DNA of 7,981 bases from a bacterium. GTDB taxonomy: Bacteria; Patescibacteriota; Minisyncoccia; Phycocordibacterales; 2-02-FULL-43-11. Location of the stretch: positions 1 through 7,981 of the forward strand of contig JAKAHN010000025.1 of the NCBI GenBank assembly GCA_021814895.1, read 5' to 3'. The notes beneath the pieces are model-generated. The model worked only from the letters and a program-made list of their open reading frames with translations. It ran no database searches and was not told where the DNA came from. Made by a program: the position numbers and the translations under genes. This document shows positions 1-5,724 of the stretch, in pieces (the stretch's first letter is position 1; each line of letters starts with the position of its first letter).

Positions 1-870
1 TTTATCAATCCCCATACCGAATGCTATCGTTGCCACGATAATCTGGGATTCTCCGTTCATAAAACGTTCTTGATTATTAGTCCGTTCTTTTTGAGACATG
101 CCCGCATGATATGGAAGAGCTTCAATGCCATCCGCAAGCAAATGATCGGCCATTCTATCAACCGCAGCTCGGCTATGGCAATAAATGATACCCGATTGTT
201 TCGGATGATCTTCTATATAATTCACGATTTGAGGATAAGCCTCCTGTTTGGGATAGACGTAATAGGAAAGATTTTTACGATTAAAGCTTCCAACGTACAC
301 ACCGGGATTTTTAAAACCCAACTGACATATGATGTCTTCTTTTACTTTCCGGGTTGCTGTCGCGGTAAGGGCAACCATCGGAGCTTTCGGAAACATCGTA
401 CGAAGCATGTTCAATTTCCGATATTCAGGACGAAAATCATGACCCCATTCCGAAATACAATGAGCCTCGTCAATGGCAATAAGAGAAACATTAAGACGCT
501 CCAGAAACTCGGAAAATCCCTCATGAAGAAGACGTTCGGGCGCGACATACAAAAGTTTTATCTCTCCATATAAAACCTTTTTCTTTATTTCCCGGGTTTC
601 CCCGACGCCTTGGCTGCTATTTAAATATGCCGCGGGAATGCCATTTTCGGAAAGACCGGCTACTTGATCTTTCATGAGAGAAATAAGAGGCGAAACAACA
701 ATAGTTATTCCCGGAAACATGAGCGCGGGAAGTTGGTAACAAAGAGACTTTCCTCCTCCCGTAGGGAGCAAAACCAAAACGTCCTTTTTTTGAAGGACGT
801 CAGAGATAGCTTCTTGTTGTAACGGCAAAAACCTATCAAACTGAAAATGTTTTTTTAAAACGTCAACCAT
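1..870 (-). CDS. recQ: RecQ-family ATP-dependent DNA helicase, C-terminus beyond window
   Basis: This is a superfamily 2, 3'-to-5' DNA helicase acting in recombination and replication-fork repair. The 290 visible codons are open without a stop up to the left edge, so the C-terminal part lies outside the window. Visible motifs in order are the motif 0 region FDRFLPLQQE (11-20), Walker A PTGGGKS (36-42), motif Ia SPLISLMKDQ (60-69), DEAH box with the RecQ aromatic loop (134-150, DEAHCISEWGHDFRPEY), motif III ALTATAT (167-173), motif IV IIYCHSR (228-234) and motif V ATIAFGMGIDK (280-290). Motif VI, the RQC zinc domain and HRDC are not visible. The ATG at 868-870 follows the ftsX stop by 2 bases, so the gene is probably co-transcribed with ftsX; only a weak GAG lies upstream. 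The DEAHCISEWGHDFR signature makes the family assignment secure. What cannot be seen is whether the protein is full length. Confidence 0.95.
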   Translation of the reverse strand, partial: MVDVLKKHFQFDRFLPLQQEAISDVLQKKDVLVLLPTGGGKSLCYQLPALMFPGITIVVSPLISLMKDQVAGLSENGIPAAYLNSSQGVGETREIKKKVLYGEIKLLYVAPERLLHEGFSEFLERLNVSLIAIDEAHCISEWGHDFRPEYRKLNMLRTMFPKAPMVALTATATRKVKEDIICQLGFKNPGVYVGSFNRKNLSYYVYPKQEAYPQIVNYIEDHPKQSGIIYCHSRAAVDRMADHLLADGIEALPYHAGMSQKERTNNQERFMNGESQIIVATIAFGMGIDK

Positions 871-872
871 AC

Positions 873-1778
873 TTATGTTCTCAAATATCTTCTGATGGCG
901 ATGGAGCTTGAAATAATACCAACCCCCACGCAAAACGCGAGTTGATAAAAGAGAAGTTGCCATATTGAAGCGCTAAAATACGACGAAAGATTGATGTCGG
1001 GAATAAAGTTATTGATATATGGGGAAAGAAAATTAATAATGGGAATTAAAATAATAAAACTGATGATGGCGGAAATGATACCGTATAACACGCCTTCAAC
1101 AACATAGGGTCCTTGGATAAACTTGTTGGACGCCCCCACAAGACGCATAATTCCAATTTGGTCGCTGTTTGAAAAAATAGCGAGACGTATGGTATTGAAG
1201 GTAACCATAACAGCAAGGAAAGAAAGGAATACCGTGAGCGTGATGCCGGTATTTTTAAGAGTATCAATAAGCGCTATGAGACGCTCAATAACAACCTGAT
1301 TTTGAGCGTACGTCACCTTTTCAATCTGGTCTTTCAAATTCTGATTTTGAAGATAATTGGCGATCGTTTTATATTCATGGGGATCTTTTGCTTTGATATT
1401 AAGCGACGCGAGAAGCGGATTTGAATTAAGTTCATTTAAGGCTTGGGTAATAGCGTCTTCACTTTGGTGCCGAGCTTTAAAATCATCGAGAGCTTGCTCA
1501 CGGGATATATAATCAACGCTTTTTACTTCACTCAAGTTTTCTAAAGAGCGTTTTATGCTTAAAATGGAATCTTCCGCTACATTGCTTTTAAAATACACGC
1601 TTATGTCAATTTTATCCTGAATAGATTGAATAGCGCTCTTCCCCACAACATTGAAAATAATAAGTCCTTCAAAAACCAGGGCGGCAAGAATCATAATACT
1701 GACTGTAGAGACCGAAAGCCAACCATTTCTCAAAAAAGCTTGAATTCCGTATTTTATAATTCGTGAAAGCGTAACCAT
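873..1778 (-). CDS. ftsX: Cell division protein FtsX (ABC-type permease subunit)
   Basis: FtsX is the membrane partner of FtsE. Together they couple ATP hydrolysis at the divisome to activation of peptidoglycan hydrolases outside the cell. The 301 residues have the usual FtsX layout. A short cytoplasmic N-terminus is followed by TM1 at about 21-45, an extracytoplasmic loop at about 46-165 (with IDISVYF at 58-63, the V..VDYISREQAL stretch near 85-96 and NPLLASL near 120-126), then TM2 at about 175-201, TM3 at about 226-250 and TM4 at about 272-294. The conserved cytoplasmic segment IGIMRLVGAS (208-217) between TM2 and TM3 is diagnostic. The gene starts 3 bases after the ftsE stop. An AGGA at 1785-1788 sits 6 bases before the ATG, which supports this start. 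Length is typical of the family and nothing looks broken. Confidence 0.95.
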   Translation of the reverse strand: MVTLSRIIKYGIQAFLRNGWLSVSTVSIMILAALVFEGLIIFNVVGKSAIQSIQDKIDISVYFKSNVAEDSILSIKRSLENLSEVKSVDYISREQALDDFKARHQSEDAITQALNELNSNPLLASLNIKAKDPHEYKTIANYLQNQNLKDQIEKVTYAQNQVVIERLIALIDTLKNTGITLTVFLSFLAVMVTFNTIRLAIFSNSDQIGIMRLVGASNKFIQGPYVVEGVLYGIISAIISFIILIPIINFLSPYINNFIPDINLSSYFSASIWQLLFYQLAFCVGVGIISSSIAIRRYLRT

Positions 1779-1781
1779 ATA

Positions 1782-2465
1782 TTATCCTATTAAAAATCTT
1801 CCATTAGCTTCATCCCGAATGACTTGCCCGTTTTCAAGGGTGACAACGCGTTGGCCCAAGGTATTAATAACTTCTTTGTCATGGGTCGCTAATATAACCG
1901 TGCTTCCCAATTCATTGATTTTCGTCAAAATCTTTATGACTTCCCAGGTATTCAAAGGATCAAGATTCCCCGTAGGTTCATCGGCGATAATAAGATCGGG
2001 TCTATTTATCATAGCACGAGCGATCGCGACGCGCTGACGCTCCCCTCCTGAAAGTTCGGTCGGAAAATTATTCGTCTTTTCTTTCAATCCTACCATTTCC
2101 AAAACCTGGGGAACAAACTCATTGATCTCCTTTTGAGGTCTTCCCGCGACTTCAAGGGCAAACGCGACATTTTCAAAAACTGTTTTCTTCGCGAGAAGTC
2201 TAAAATCTTGGAAAATGACGCCCACATGACGTCTAAATTCAGGAAGTTCATCGGACTTAAGTTTATTTACCTCATACGAACCAAAAAAAATCTGACCCTT
2301 TGTCGGCTTTTCTTCTCCAATTAAAAGACGGACAACGGTAGATTTGCCCGCTCCGGATTTTCCCACTACCGAAACAAACTCTCCGGGTTGGACTTTAAAG
2401 CTTACCTTATCAAGGGCTACAAGATTATGGTTATAAACTTTGGAAACGTTTTGAAAAATAATCAT
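1782..2465 (-). CDS. ftsE: Cell division ATP-binding protein FtsE
   Basis: FtsE is the cytoplasmic ABC ATPase of the FtsEX complex. Counted from the chosen start it has 227 residues, the usual FtsE size. Walker A is GKSGAGKS (35-42), the Q-loop is FQDF, the signature is LSGGERQR (138-145), Walker B is LIIADEP (158-164) with the FtsE-like TGNLD following, and the H-loop is ATHD (193-196). The frame stays open to a TTG at 2498, which would add 11 residues (MRTREAFILIH). I prefer the ATG at 2463-2465 because FtsE proteins normally begin with MI-x-F-x-NVSK-x-Y and because a TATACT -10 element lies 7 bases upstream of it. Neither start has a good Shine-Dalgarno. The gene lies downstream of prfB and 3 bases before ftsX, a gene order found in many bacteria. 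Confidence 0.95.
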   Translation of the reverse strand: MIIFQNVSKVYNHNLVALDKVSFKVQPGEFVSVVGKSGAGKSTVVRLLIGEEKPTKGQIFFGSYEVNKLKSDELPEFRRHVGVIFQDFRLLAKKTVFENVAFALEVAGRPQKEINEFVPQVLEMVGLKEKTNNFPTELSGGERQRVAIARAMINRPDLIIADEPTGNLDPLNTWEVIKILTKINELGSTVILATHDKEVINTLGQRVVTLENGQVIRDEANGRFLIG

Positions 2466-2472
2466 ATGAATC

Positions 2473-2478
2473 AGTATA
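2473..2478 (-). promoter_or_regulatory. Putative -10 element of ftsE, leaderless spacing
   Basis: On the minus strand TATACT (5 of 6 to TATAAT) ends 7 bases before the ATG at 2465. Transcription would then start at or next to the start codon. A TTGAGA lies only 14 bases upstream of it, too close for a normal -35. The case rests on the -10 match and on the same spacing recurring at other genes here. Confidence 0.4.
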
Positions 2479-2543
2479 AAAGCCTCTCTTGTTCTCAAGG
2501 AAGCCTATGTATATAGTGTATCAAAAAAAAGCGCCATACTCAA

Positions 2544-3227
2544 TTATATGCACAAAAGATCTAAATCTCCCTTTAAAACCCCCTCAACATTACTCATCTT
2601 CTTCCCCGTACGGTTATCTTTTACCTGTTTGTAAGGATGCAAAACATATGATCTGATTTCATGACCCCATTCCGGCTTCACGTTAGTTTTTAGATTAGCT
2701 ATTTCTTTTTCGTGACGCTCTTCCATAAGGGAAACGAGTTTCGCCTTTAAAAGTCTCATGGCCTTTTCTCTATTTGCGGCTTGGGAACGTTCCGCTTGGG
2801 CCGACACGACAATACCCGTGGGAATATGAACAACACGCACGGCGGTTTCAACCTTGTTAACATTTTGCCCTCCCGGCCCCCCTGAACGAAAAAAATCAAT
2901 CTTAAGATCTTTTTCAGGAATGGAAATATGTTTAGCCTCCACAATTTCAGGAAGAACTTCAACAAGGGCAAATGAGGTGTGACGAAGTTTTTTCGCGTCA
3001 AAAGGAGATATGCGAATAAGACGATGAACGCCAGACTCTGATTTTAATCTGATATACGATCCCTCTCCCTTTACTTCAATGGTATTATCACTCACTTTTT
3101 CAGCTTTCCAGTTTCGTTTTTCCGCATATTTTATGTACATAAAAAGAAGCATCTGTGCCCAATCTTTAGCGTCATCACCTCCGGCTCCCGCGTATATGGC
3201 TATAAACGTGGTATTTGAATTAAGCAT
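2544..3227 (-). CDS. prfB: Peptide chain release factor 2, N-terminal domain missing
   Basis: RF2 reads UAA and UGA stop codons and releases the finished peptide from the ribosome. The 227 residues contain the entire decoding and catalytic part: the AGAGGDDAKDWAQML entry to domain 2 (13-27), the RF2-specific codon-recognition tripeptide SPF (74-76, within RISPFDAKKLRHTS), and the GGQ loop SGGPGGQNVNK (115-125), followed by HIPTGIVV and a normal C-terminus. RF2 proteins usually have about 365 residues; here about 110-120 residues of domain 1 are absent. Upstream of the ATG in the same frame is a TAA only five codons away, inside a repeat copy, and no domain-1-like sequence appears in any frame before the divergent gene at 3344. 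No programmed-frameshift CTTTGA site is visible. It lies upstream of ftsE in ancestral order. The product could be a working short RF2, because domain 1 neither decodes nor catalyses, or the gene could be a 5'-deleted remnant or an assembly join. Confidence 0.85.
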   Translation of the reverse strand: MLNSNTTFIAIYAGAGGDDAKDWAQMLLFMYIKYAEKRNWKAEKVSDNTIEVKGEGSYIRLKSESGVHRLIRISPFDAKKLRHTSFALVEVLPEIVEAKHISIPEKDLKIDFFRSGGPGGQNVNKVETAVRVVHIPTGIVVSAQAERSQAANREKAMRLLKAKLVSLMEERHEKEIANLKTNVKPEWGHEIRSYVLHPYKQVKDNRTGKKMSNVEGVLKGDLDLLCI

Positions 3228-3275
3228 TTCAAACTTACTTTACCAAAAATCCGTGGACGAGGAAAGCCTTACCAC
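3228..3275 (+). repeat. Repeat B, diverged copy at the prfB junction
   Basis: Aligned base for base without gaps to 7904-7951, this stretch matches at roughly three quarters of positions. It keeps the runs AACTTACTTTA, CAAAAAT and GAAAGCC, and many of the differences are transitions. It begins exactly at the base before the prfB start codon and supplies the in-frame TAA that ends upstream reading in the prfB frame. The other copies are at 5621-5724 and 7879-7981, in the same orientation. Confidence 0.65.
3237..3245 (-). promoter_or_regulatory. Extended -10 element in repeat B, facing prfB
   Basis: On the minus strand this reads TGGTAAAGT, a TGn extended -10 with hexamer TAAAGT, ending 9 bases before the prfB ATG. 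The matching position in the other repeat B copies reads TGATAAAGT. The best -35 at normal spacing (TTTCCT) is poor. It may allow the shortened prfB to be expressed with an almost leaderless mRNA. Confidence 0.35.
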
Positions 3276-3282
3276 ATCCTTC

Positions 3283-3337
3283 CTTCCGCCGCGTCTTCGC
3301 TTTGCCTCTTGACTCAATTGCTTTAGTTTGCTAAAGT
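3283..3337 (+). repeat. Inverted repeat A, left arm (55 bp, perfect)
   Basis: All 55 bases match the reverse complement of 5515-5569. The arm holds a GC-rich outer part (CCGCCGCGTCTTCGC) and an AT-rich inner part that forms a full promoter with a CTTTAG-TTTG-CTAAAG dyad. Identity ends at 3337, right after the -10 element, and sequence beyond it differs. The two arms enclose three genes in a 2287-bp unit. Confidence 0.95.
3309..3337 (+). promoter_or_regulatory. Promoter and dyad operator of the TrpR-like gene
   Basis: TTGACT (3309-3314) and TAAAGT (3332-3337) are separated by 17 bases, a good sigma-70-type promoter. The dyad CTTTAG-TTTG-CTAAAG (3321-3336) covers the spacer and most of the -10, an ideal place for a repressor to block RNA polymerase. 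Only 6 bases separate the -10 from the ATG at 3344, so the mRNA should be leaderless. An identical promoter precedes the AstE-like gene. Confidence 0.7.
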
Positions 3338-3343
3338 GGGGGT

Positions 3344-3658
3344 ATGGACTGGAAAAGCAAGGAAAATAAGAGGTTAATCCAAGCAATCTTGGCTCTCAAA
3401 ACAGATGACGAGGCCAGGCGATTTTTGCGTGATTTAATGACCAAAAAAGAAATTGAGGAGTTTGCTAAAAGACTAAAAGCCGCCGAAATGCTGACCGACA
3501 AAGTTCCATATTCGGTAATCGAAAACGAAACCGGATTAAGCTCTACCACTGTTGCTCGTGTTGCAAAATGGCTAAACGGAAAAGAGGGCGGTTACCGAGC
3601 AATTATTAGCAAACTCCACCATCACAGTTCTATCCAATCACGGAGAGGGTTGTCTTAA
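3344..3658 (+). CDS. TrpR-like DNA-binding protein, YerC/YecD family
   Basis: This is a small all-helical DNA-binding protein of the Trp repressor superfamily. Its 104 residues match the YerC/YecD pattern: a start with W and D/E-rich helix, ILALKTDDEARRFLRDLMTKKEIEEFAKRL (residues about 15-44), AAEMLTDKVPYSVI (46-59), and the helix-turn-helix ETGLSSTTVARVAKWLNGKEGGY (62-84). The last 15 residues (HHHSSIQSRRGLS) look unconserved. YerC-type proteins lack a proven tryptophan-sensing role, so the ligand is unknown. The promoter dyad immediately upstream suggests autoregulation, and the identical dyad before the AstE-like gene suggests that gene is a second target; both are inference. The ATG lies where transcription should start, giving a leaderless mRNA; GGGGGT before it is too close to act as a Shine-Dalgarno. 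A terminator follows 26 bases after the stop. Confidence 0.88.
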   Translation: MDWKSKENKRLIQAILALKTDDEARRFLRDLMTKKEIEEFAKRLKAAEMLTDKVPYSVIENETGLSSTTVARVAKWLNGKEGGYRAIISKLHHHSSIQSRRGLS

Positions 3659-3683
3659 TGTAATTTTTTTCTCGCATGAAGCT

Positions 3684-3714
3684 AACCTCCTCCGTAATTG
3701 GAGGGGGTTTTCGT
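3684..3714 (+). terminator. Rho-independent terminator after the TrpR-like gene
   Basis: A 10-bp stem is formed by AACCTCCTCC (3684-3693) and GGAGGGGGTT (3700-3709), with one T-G wobble and the 6-base loop GTAATT. A T-rich tail (TTCGTTTGTTT) follows. The left arm can also pair over 6 bases with the Shine-Dalgarno of the next gene. Confidence 0.75.
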
Positions 3715-3717
3715 TTG

Positions 3718-3746
3718 TTTACCCACAACAAAACGGCAAACATAGT
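3718..3746 (+). promoter_or_regulatory. Possible promoter of the GCS-like gene
   Basis: TTTACC (3718-3723) and CATAGT (3741-3746) are 17 bases apart, each matching consensus at 4 of 6 positions. This would give a leader of roughly 15 bases containing the Shine-Dalgarno. The match is modest; read-through from the upstream promoter is the alternative. Confidence 0.35.
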
Positions 3747-3757
3747 TCCTTAAAAAC

Positions 3758-3764
3758 AGGAGGA
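3758..3764 (+). promoter_or_regulatory. Strong Shine-Dalgarno of the GCS-like gene
   Basis: AGGAGGA ends 4 bases before the ATG at 3769. It fixes the start codon and is unlike the neighbouring genes, which appear leaderless or have only short AGGA-type sites. Confidence 0.8.
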
Positions 3765-3768
3765 AGTC

Positions 3769-4656
3769 ATGCAGAAACTCATCAGCTACTTCACAGATGG
3801 AATCGCATCGCAAACGCTTCAGACCGTTGGAGCGGAAATCGAAACCCAGTTTGTGGACAAGAACGGCTACGCTGTTCAGACACAAACGTCCCAACAAATG
3901 TTGGGCTGGCTAGCCGAAAATAGGTGGAAGGTGGATTGCCGTAAAGGCAATCTGATCACCACTCTTGTTGACCAAAATGGTAACAAGGTTTTCTACGAGC
4001 TTGGCCGCCACAACATGGAAGTCTCGACGATTGCCTCAACGCAAACTTGTGTTCTCGACGTTGTCAGAGAATGCCTCGCTCAACTGTACGAGGCGGCCAA
4101 AAGGTTCGGTGCAGTGCCGTTCTTTGCGCCGATACTGAAAAGTAACAAAGACTTATTGGTCATTCCGGATGAGAGAGATGCAATCTGGTTGGAACTGGAC
4201 GGACGAGACGCGCTTGCTCCGCTTGCGCGAACGTCATCAGTTCAGTTCACAATCTCAGTTGCTCCACAGCAAGCGGTAGAAATCCTAAACAAGTTTGGAG
4301 GGCGGATTGATTCGTTTTTGACGGACTTCCCCCAAGACGTGGTTTGGAAGAAGTACATCGCAGAGTCATCTGCAAAGTATCTTCCCAATCGCTATGGCGG
4401 TCCATTGGTATTTGATTCGCTTTCAGACTACTGCTACGCTCTCACTCGACATGATATTGTTCAGGGAGTGCATCTCGTCCCATACCAGAACGTCAGTGAT
4501 CCGGATATTCCGCTCTATCTCCGGAGTATTTGGTGGCATTTCCGGCTCAAGCGTTATGGAAATGCCCTCTGCGTTGAAGTGCGGCCGATGGCCCGCCGGA
4601 CGGATGACCAGTTCAGTCTCCAGTTGGAGAAAGTTCTGCAAGTCGTCTACGCGTAA
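3769..4656 (+). CDS. Compact glutamate-cysteine ligase-like (GCS2-type) protein
   Basis: The protein resembles the GCS2/carboxylate-amine ligase superfamily, which joins the gamma-carboxyl of glutamate (or a related acid) to an amine using ATP. Visible matches are GAEIETQF (21-28, the acidic metal/ATP-binding strand), YELGRHNMEVST (76-87, the E..E-ST motif), LARTSSVQFTISV (152-164, equivalent to the T-S-x-Q/H-V strand) and CVEVRPMARRTDDQ (268-281, the late E-V-R motif). The family usually has about 370-450 residues; at 295 this one ends soon after the E-V-R motif, lacking the normal C-terminal helices. No signal peptide or membrane segment is seen. It is GC-richer than its neighbours (33 of 60 in 4081-4140, against 15 of 60 in 6301-6360 of the ABC gene) and has the only strong Shine-Dalgarno, suggesting separate origin. 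It converges with the AstE-like gene. The superfamily call is moderate and the substrate unknown. Confidence 0.6.
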   Translation: MQKLISYFTDGIASQTLQTVGAEIETQFVDKNGYAVQTQTSQQMLGWLAENRWKVDCRKGNLITTLVDQNGNKVFYELGRHNMEVSTIASTQTCVLDVVRECLAQLYEAAKRFGAVPFFAPILKSNKDLLVIPDERDAIWLELDGRDALAPLARTSSVQFTISVAPQQAVEILNKFGGRIDSFLTDFPQDVVWKKYIAESSAKYLPNRYGGPLVFDSLSDYCYALTRHDIVQGVHLVPYQNVSDPDIPLYLRSIWWHFRLKRYGNALCVEVRPMARRTDDQFSLQLEKVLQVVYA

Positions 4657-4660
4657 CTTA

Positions 4661-4701
4661 AAAGCCTTGTATAGTTGGTAGACTATACAAGGCTTTCTTT
4701 T
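4661..4701. terminator. Bidirectional terminator between convergent genes
   Basis: A perfect 15-bp stem forms between AAAGCCTTGTATAGT (4661-4675) and ACTATACAAGGCTTT (4682-4696), with the 6-base loop TGGTAG. A T-rich tail (CTTTTTC) follows on the plus strand and TTTTAAGTT on the minus strand. It lies 4 bases after the GCS-like stop, and the last codons and TAG of the AstE-like gene are inside the right arm. Confidence 0.85.
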
Positions 4702-5507
4702 TCTTCACCGAGAAGAAAAACCTCATCGCCGATTTTTGTGCCATTATGAGCAAAAAGTATCTGACTTCTTTTTAGTGCTTTTACTTCCTCTTGCCCATCA
4801 ATCCCGATAGGTTGATTTGCCTCAACCACCTCAAAATTTTCAAATGGCTTCGACAAAGTGAATTTATCAGTCTTTGCGAAATACTTTTTAAACATCTGAA
4901 TATACAATTGTCTTTCAGGAATGAGATCATTATTTACATGACCTCGTGCTTTGAGAAAAGCGAAAATACTTTTTTCGGCCACTCTTGTCGTCTGTGGATC
5001 TTTCATGTAGCCGCATTCTAAACATATTCCAACTTTTCCTTTGGTATTCATGTAGTAATCCGTTCCGCCAGGCTCTACTCTGTCGAAGCCGGACACTACA
5101 AGATTGACTGGAAAAAATTTTACAATTTCTCCCGCGTTGGCCTCACAAATGATAAAGGCTCTGCTGTTGGGAATAGAGCTTGCGTGAATATCCAAAAGGG
5201 CATCTGCTTTGTTCAAGTAGTTTTTTAGAAATTGAGCGCGTTGGTATTCATAACTCTCTTTTTCTTTTGGAGTAAAGTTTTCATCAATGAACATTCTATT
5301 CAAATTTGCTTCGGTATAACGTTTGTTTGCCTTGATGGCGCGTGGATTTCCATAACCAAACAAAACGATTCCTCGTTTAATTTCGAGAATAGGTAAAATT
5401 TTTTCCAATGCTTCTATTCCGCATTTTTCATCACCATGTACGCCAACAAGAATAATACTTGTTGTTCCCTTTTCTCTTCCCTTGAGTTGAATAATTTCTT
5501 CAAACAT
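4683..5507 (-). CDS. Succinylglutamate desuccinylase/aspartoacylase (AstE/AspA)-like hydrolase
   Basis: This is a zinc-dependent amidohydrolase of the M14-like AstE/AspA family, which removes acyl groups from N-acyl amino acids or peptides. Counted from the ATG it has 274 residues. The family motifs are all present: GVHGDEKCG (22-30, zinc ligands H24 and E27), NPRA (54-57), NLNRMF (68-73, the substrate carboxylate-binding LNR), DIHAS (106-110, third zinc ligand H108) and LECGYMKD (163-170, catalytic E164). Family length is typical and the active site looks intact. A beta-rich C-terminal region (about 210-270) resembles the usual C-terminal domain. A GTG sits directly before the ATG; I prefer the ATG at 5505-5507, which lies 7 bases after the -10 of a promoter identical to that of the TrpR-like gene. 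The mRNA should be leaderless. The natural substrate cannot be told from sequence. Confidence 0.85.
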   Translation of the reverse strand: MFEEIIQLKGREKGTTSIILVGVHGDEKCGIEALEKILPILEIKRGIVLFGYGNPRAIKANKRYTEANLNRMFIDENFTPKEKESYEYQRAQFLKNYLNKADALLDIHASSIPNSRAFIICEANAGEIVKFFPVNLVVSGFDRVEPGGTDYYMNTKGKVGICLECGYMKDPQTTRVAEKSIFAFLKARGHVNNDLIPERQLYIQMFKKYFAKTDKFTLSKPFENFEVVEANQPIGIDGQEEVKALKRSQILFAHNGTKIGDEVFLLGEEKESLV

Positions 5508-5514
5508 CACCGCT

Positions 5515-5543
5515 ACTTTAGCAAACTAAAGCAATTGAGTCAA
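5515..5543 (-). promoter_or_regulatory. Promoter and dyad operator of the AstE-like gene
   Basis: On the minus strand TTGACT (5538-5543) and TAAAGT (5515-5520) are 17 bases apart, with the CTTTAG-TTTG-CTAAAG dyad across spacer and -10. It is identical to the promoter of the TrpR-like gene because both lie inside inverted repeat A. The -10 ends 7 bases before the ATG. Confidence 0.7.
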
Positions 5544-5569
5544 GAGGCAAAGCGAAGACGCGGCGGAAG
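5515..5569 (-). repeat. Inverted repeat A, right arm (55 bp, perfect)
   Basis: Reverse complement of 3283-3337 over all 55 bases. Identity stops at 5515 on the gene side and at 5569 on the outer side. The 25 or so identical bases upstream of the -35 go beyond what shared regulation would need, which favours recent duplication or gene conversion. Confidence 0.95.
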
Positions 5570-5620
5570 AAATAGTGTAGGGAAAATTTTGCCCCATTTG
5601 AGCAAAAATCGGAAAGTTTT

Positions 5621-5724
5621 ATTCTGGAGTATATTTACGACTGCGCTCGAACTTACTTTATCAAAAATTCATGATGAACGAAAGCCCCGCCACTGCCTCG
5701 CTTCGCTCGGCAACCCCGAAAGAA
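5621..5724 (+). repeat. Repeat B, second copy
   Basis: It aligns to 7879-7981 over about 104 bases with five substitutions and one single-base gap, roughly 94% identity. It begins with ATTCTGGAGTAT and contains CGAACTTACTTTATC, AAGCCCCGCCAC and GCCTCGCTTCGCTCGGC. On the minus strand it carries the extended -10-like word TGATAAAGT. Its right half is also the left arm of the inverted repeat described next. Confidence 0.92.

Larger units (their letters stand above)
3283..5569. mobile_element. Candidate cassette/module 1 bounded by inverted repeat A
   Basis: This 2287-bp unit has 55-bp perfect terminal inverted repeats and is transcriptionally closed. Promoters at both ends face inward, and a terminator separates the convergent genes. 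It contains a TrpR-like regulator, a GCS-like ligase and an AstE-like hydrolase. Repeat B lies just outside on both sides, 7 bp away on the left and 51 bp away on the right. There is no transposase, integrase or target-site duplication that I can see, so mobility is inferred only from boundaries and base composition. Confidence 0.35.

Noticed and set aside
70..573. Open frame of 167 codons on the plus strand
   Set aside because: It lies opposite the recQ gene, whose helicase motifs are clear on the minus strand. Its translation has no recognisable domain.
2500..2545. Alternative ftsE promoter TTGAGT, 17 bases, TACACT upstream of the TTG start, or a prfB terminator from the T8 run
   Set aside because: Both hexamers match at only 4 of 6 and would leave a longer leader without a Shine-Dalgarno. 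The T run is not preceded by a convincing stem.
3228..3340. Programmed frameshift rescuing the N-terminus of prfB
   Set aside because: No CTTTGA-type slip site and no upstream frame resembling RF2 domain 1 exist before the divergent TrpR-like gene.
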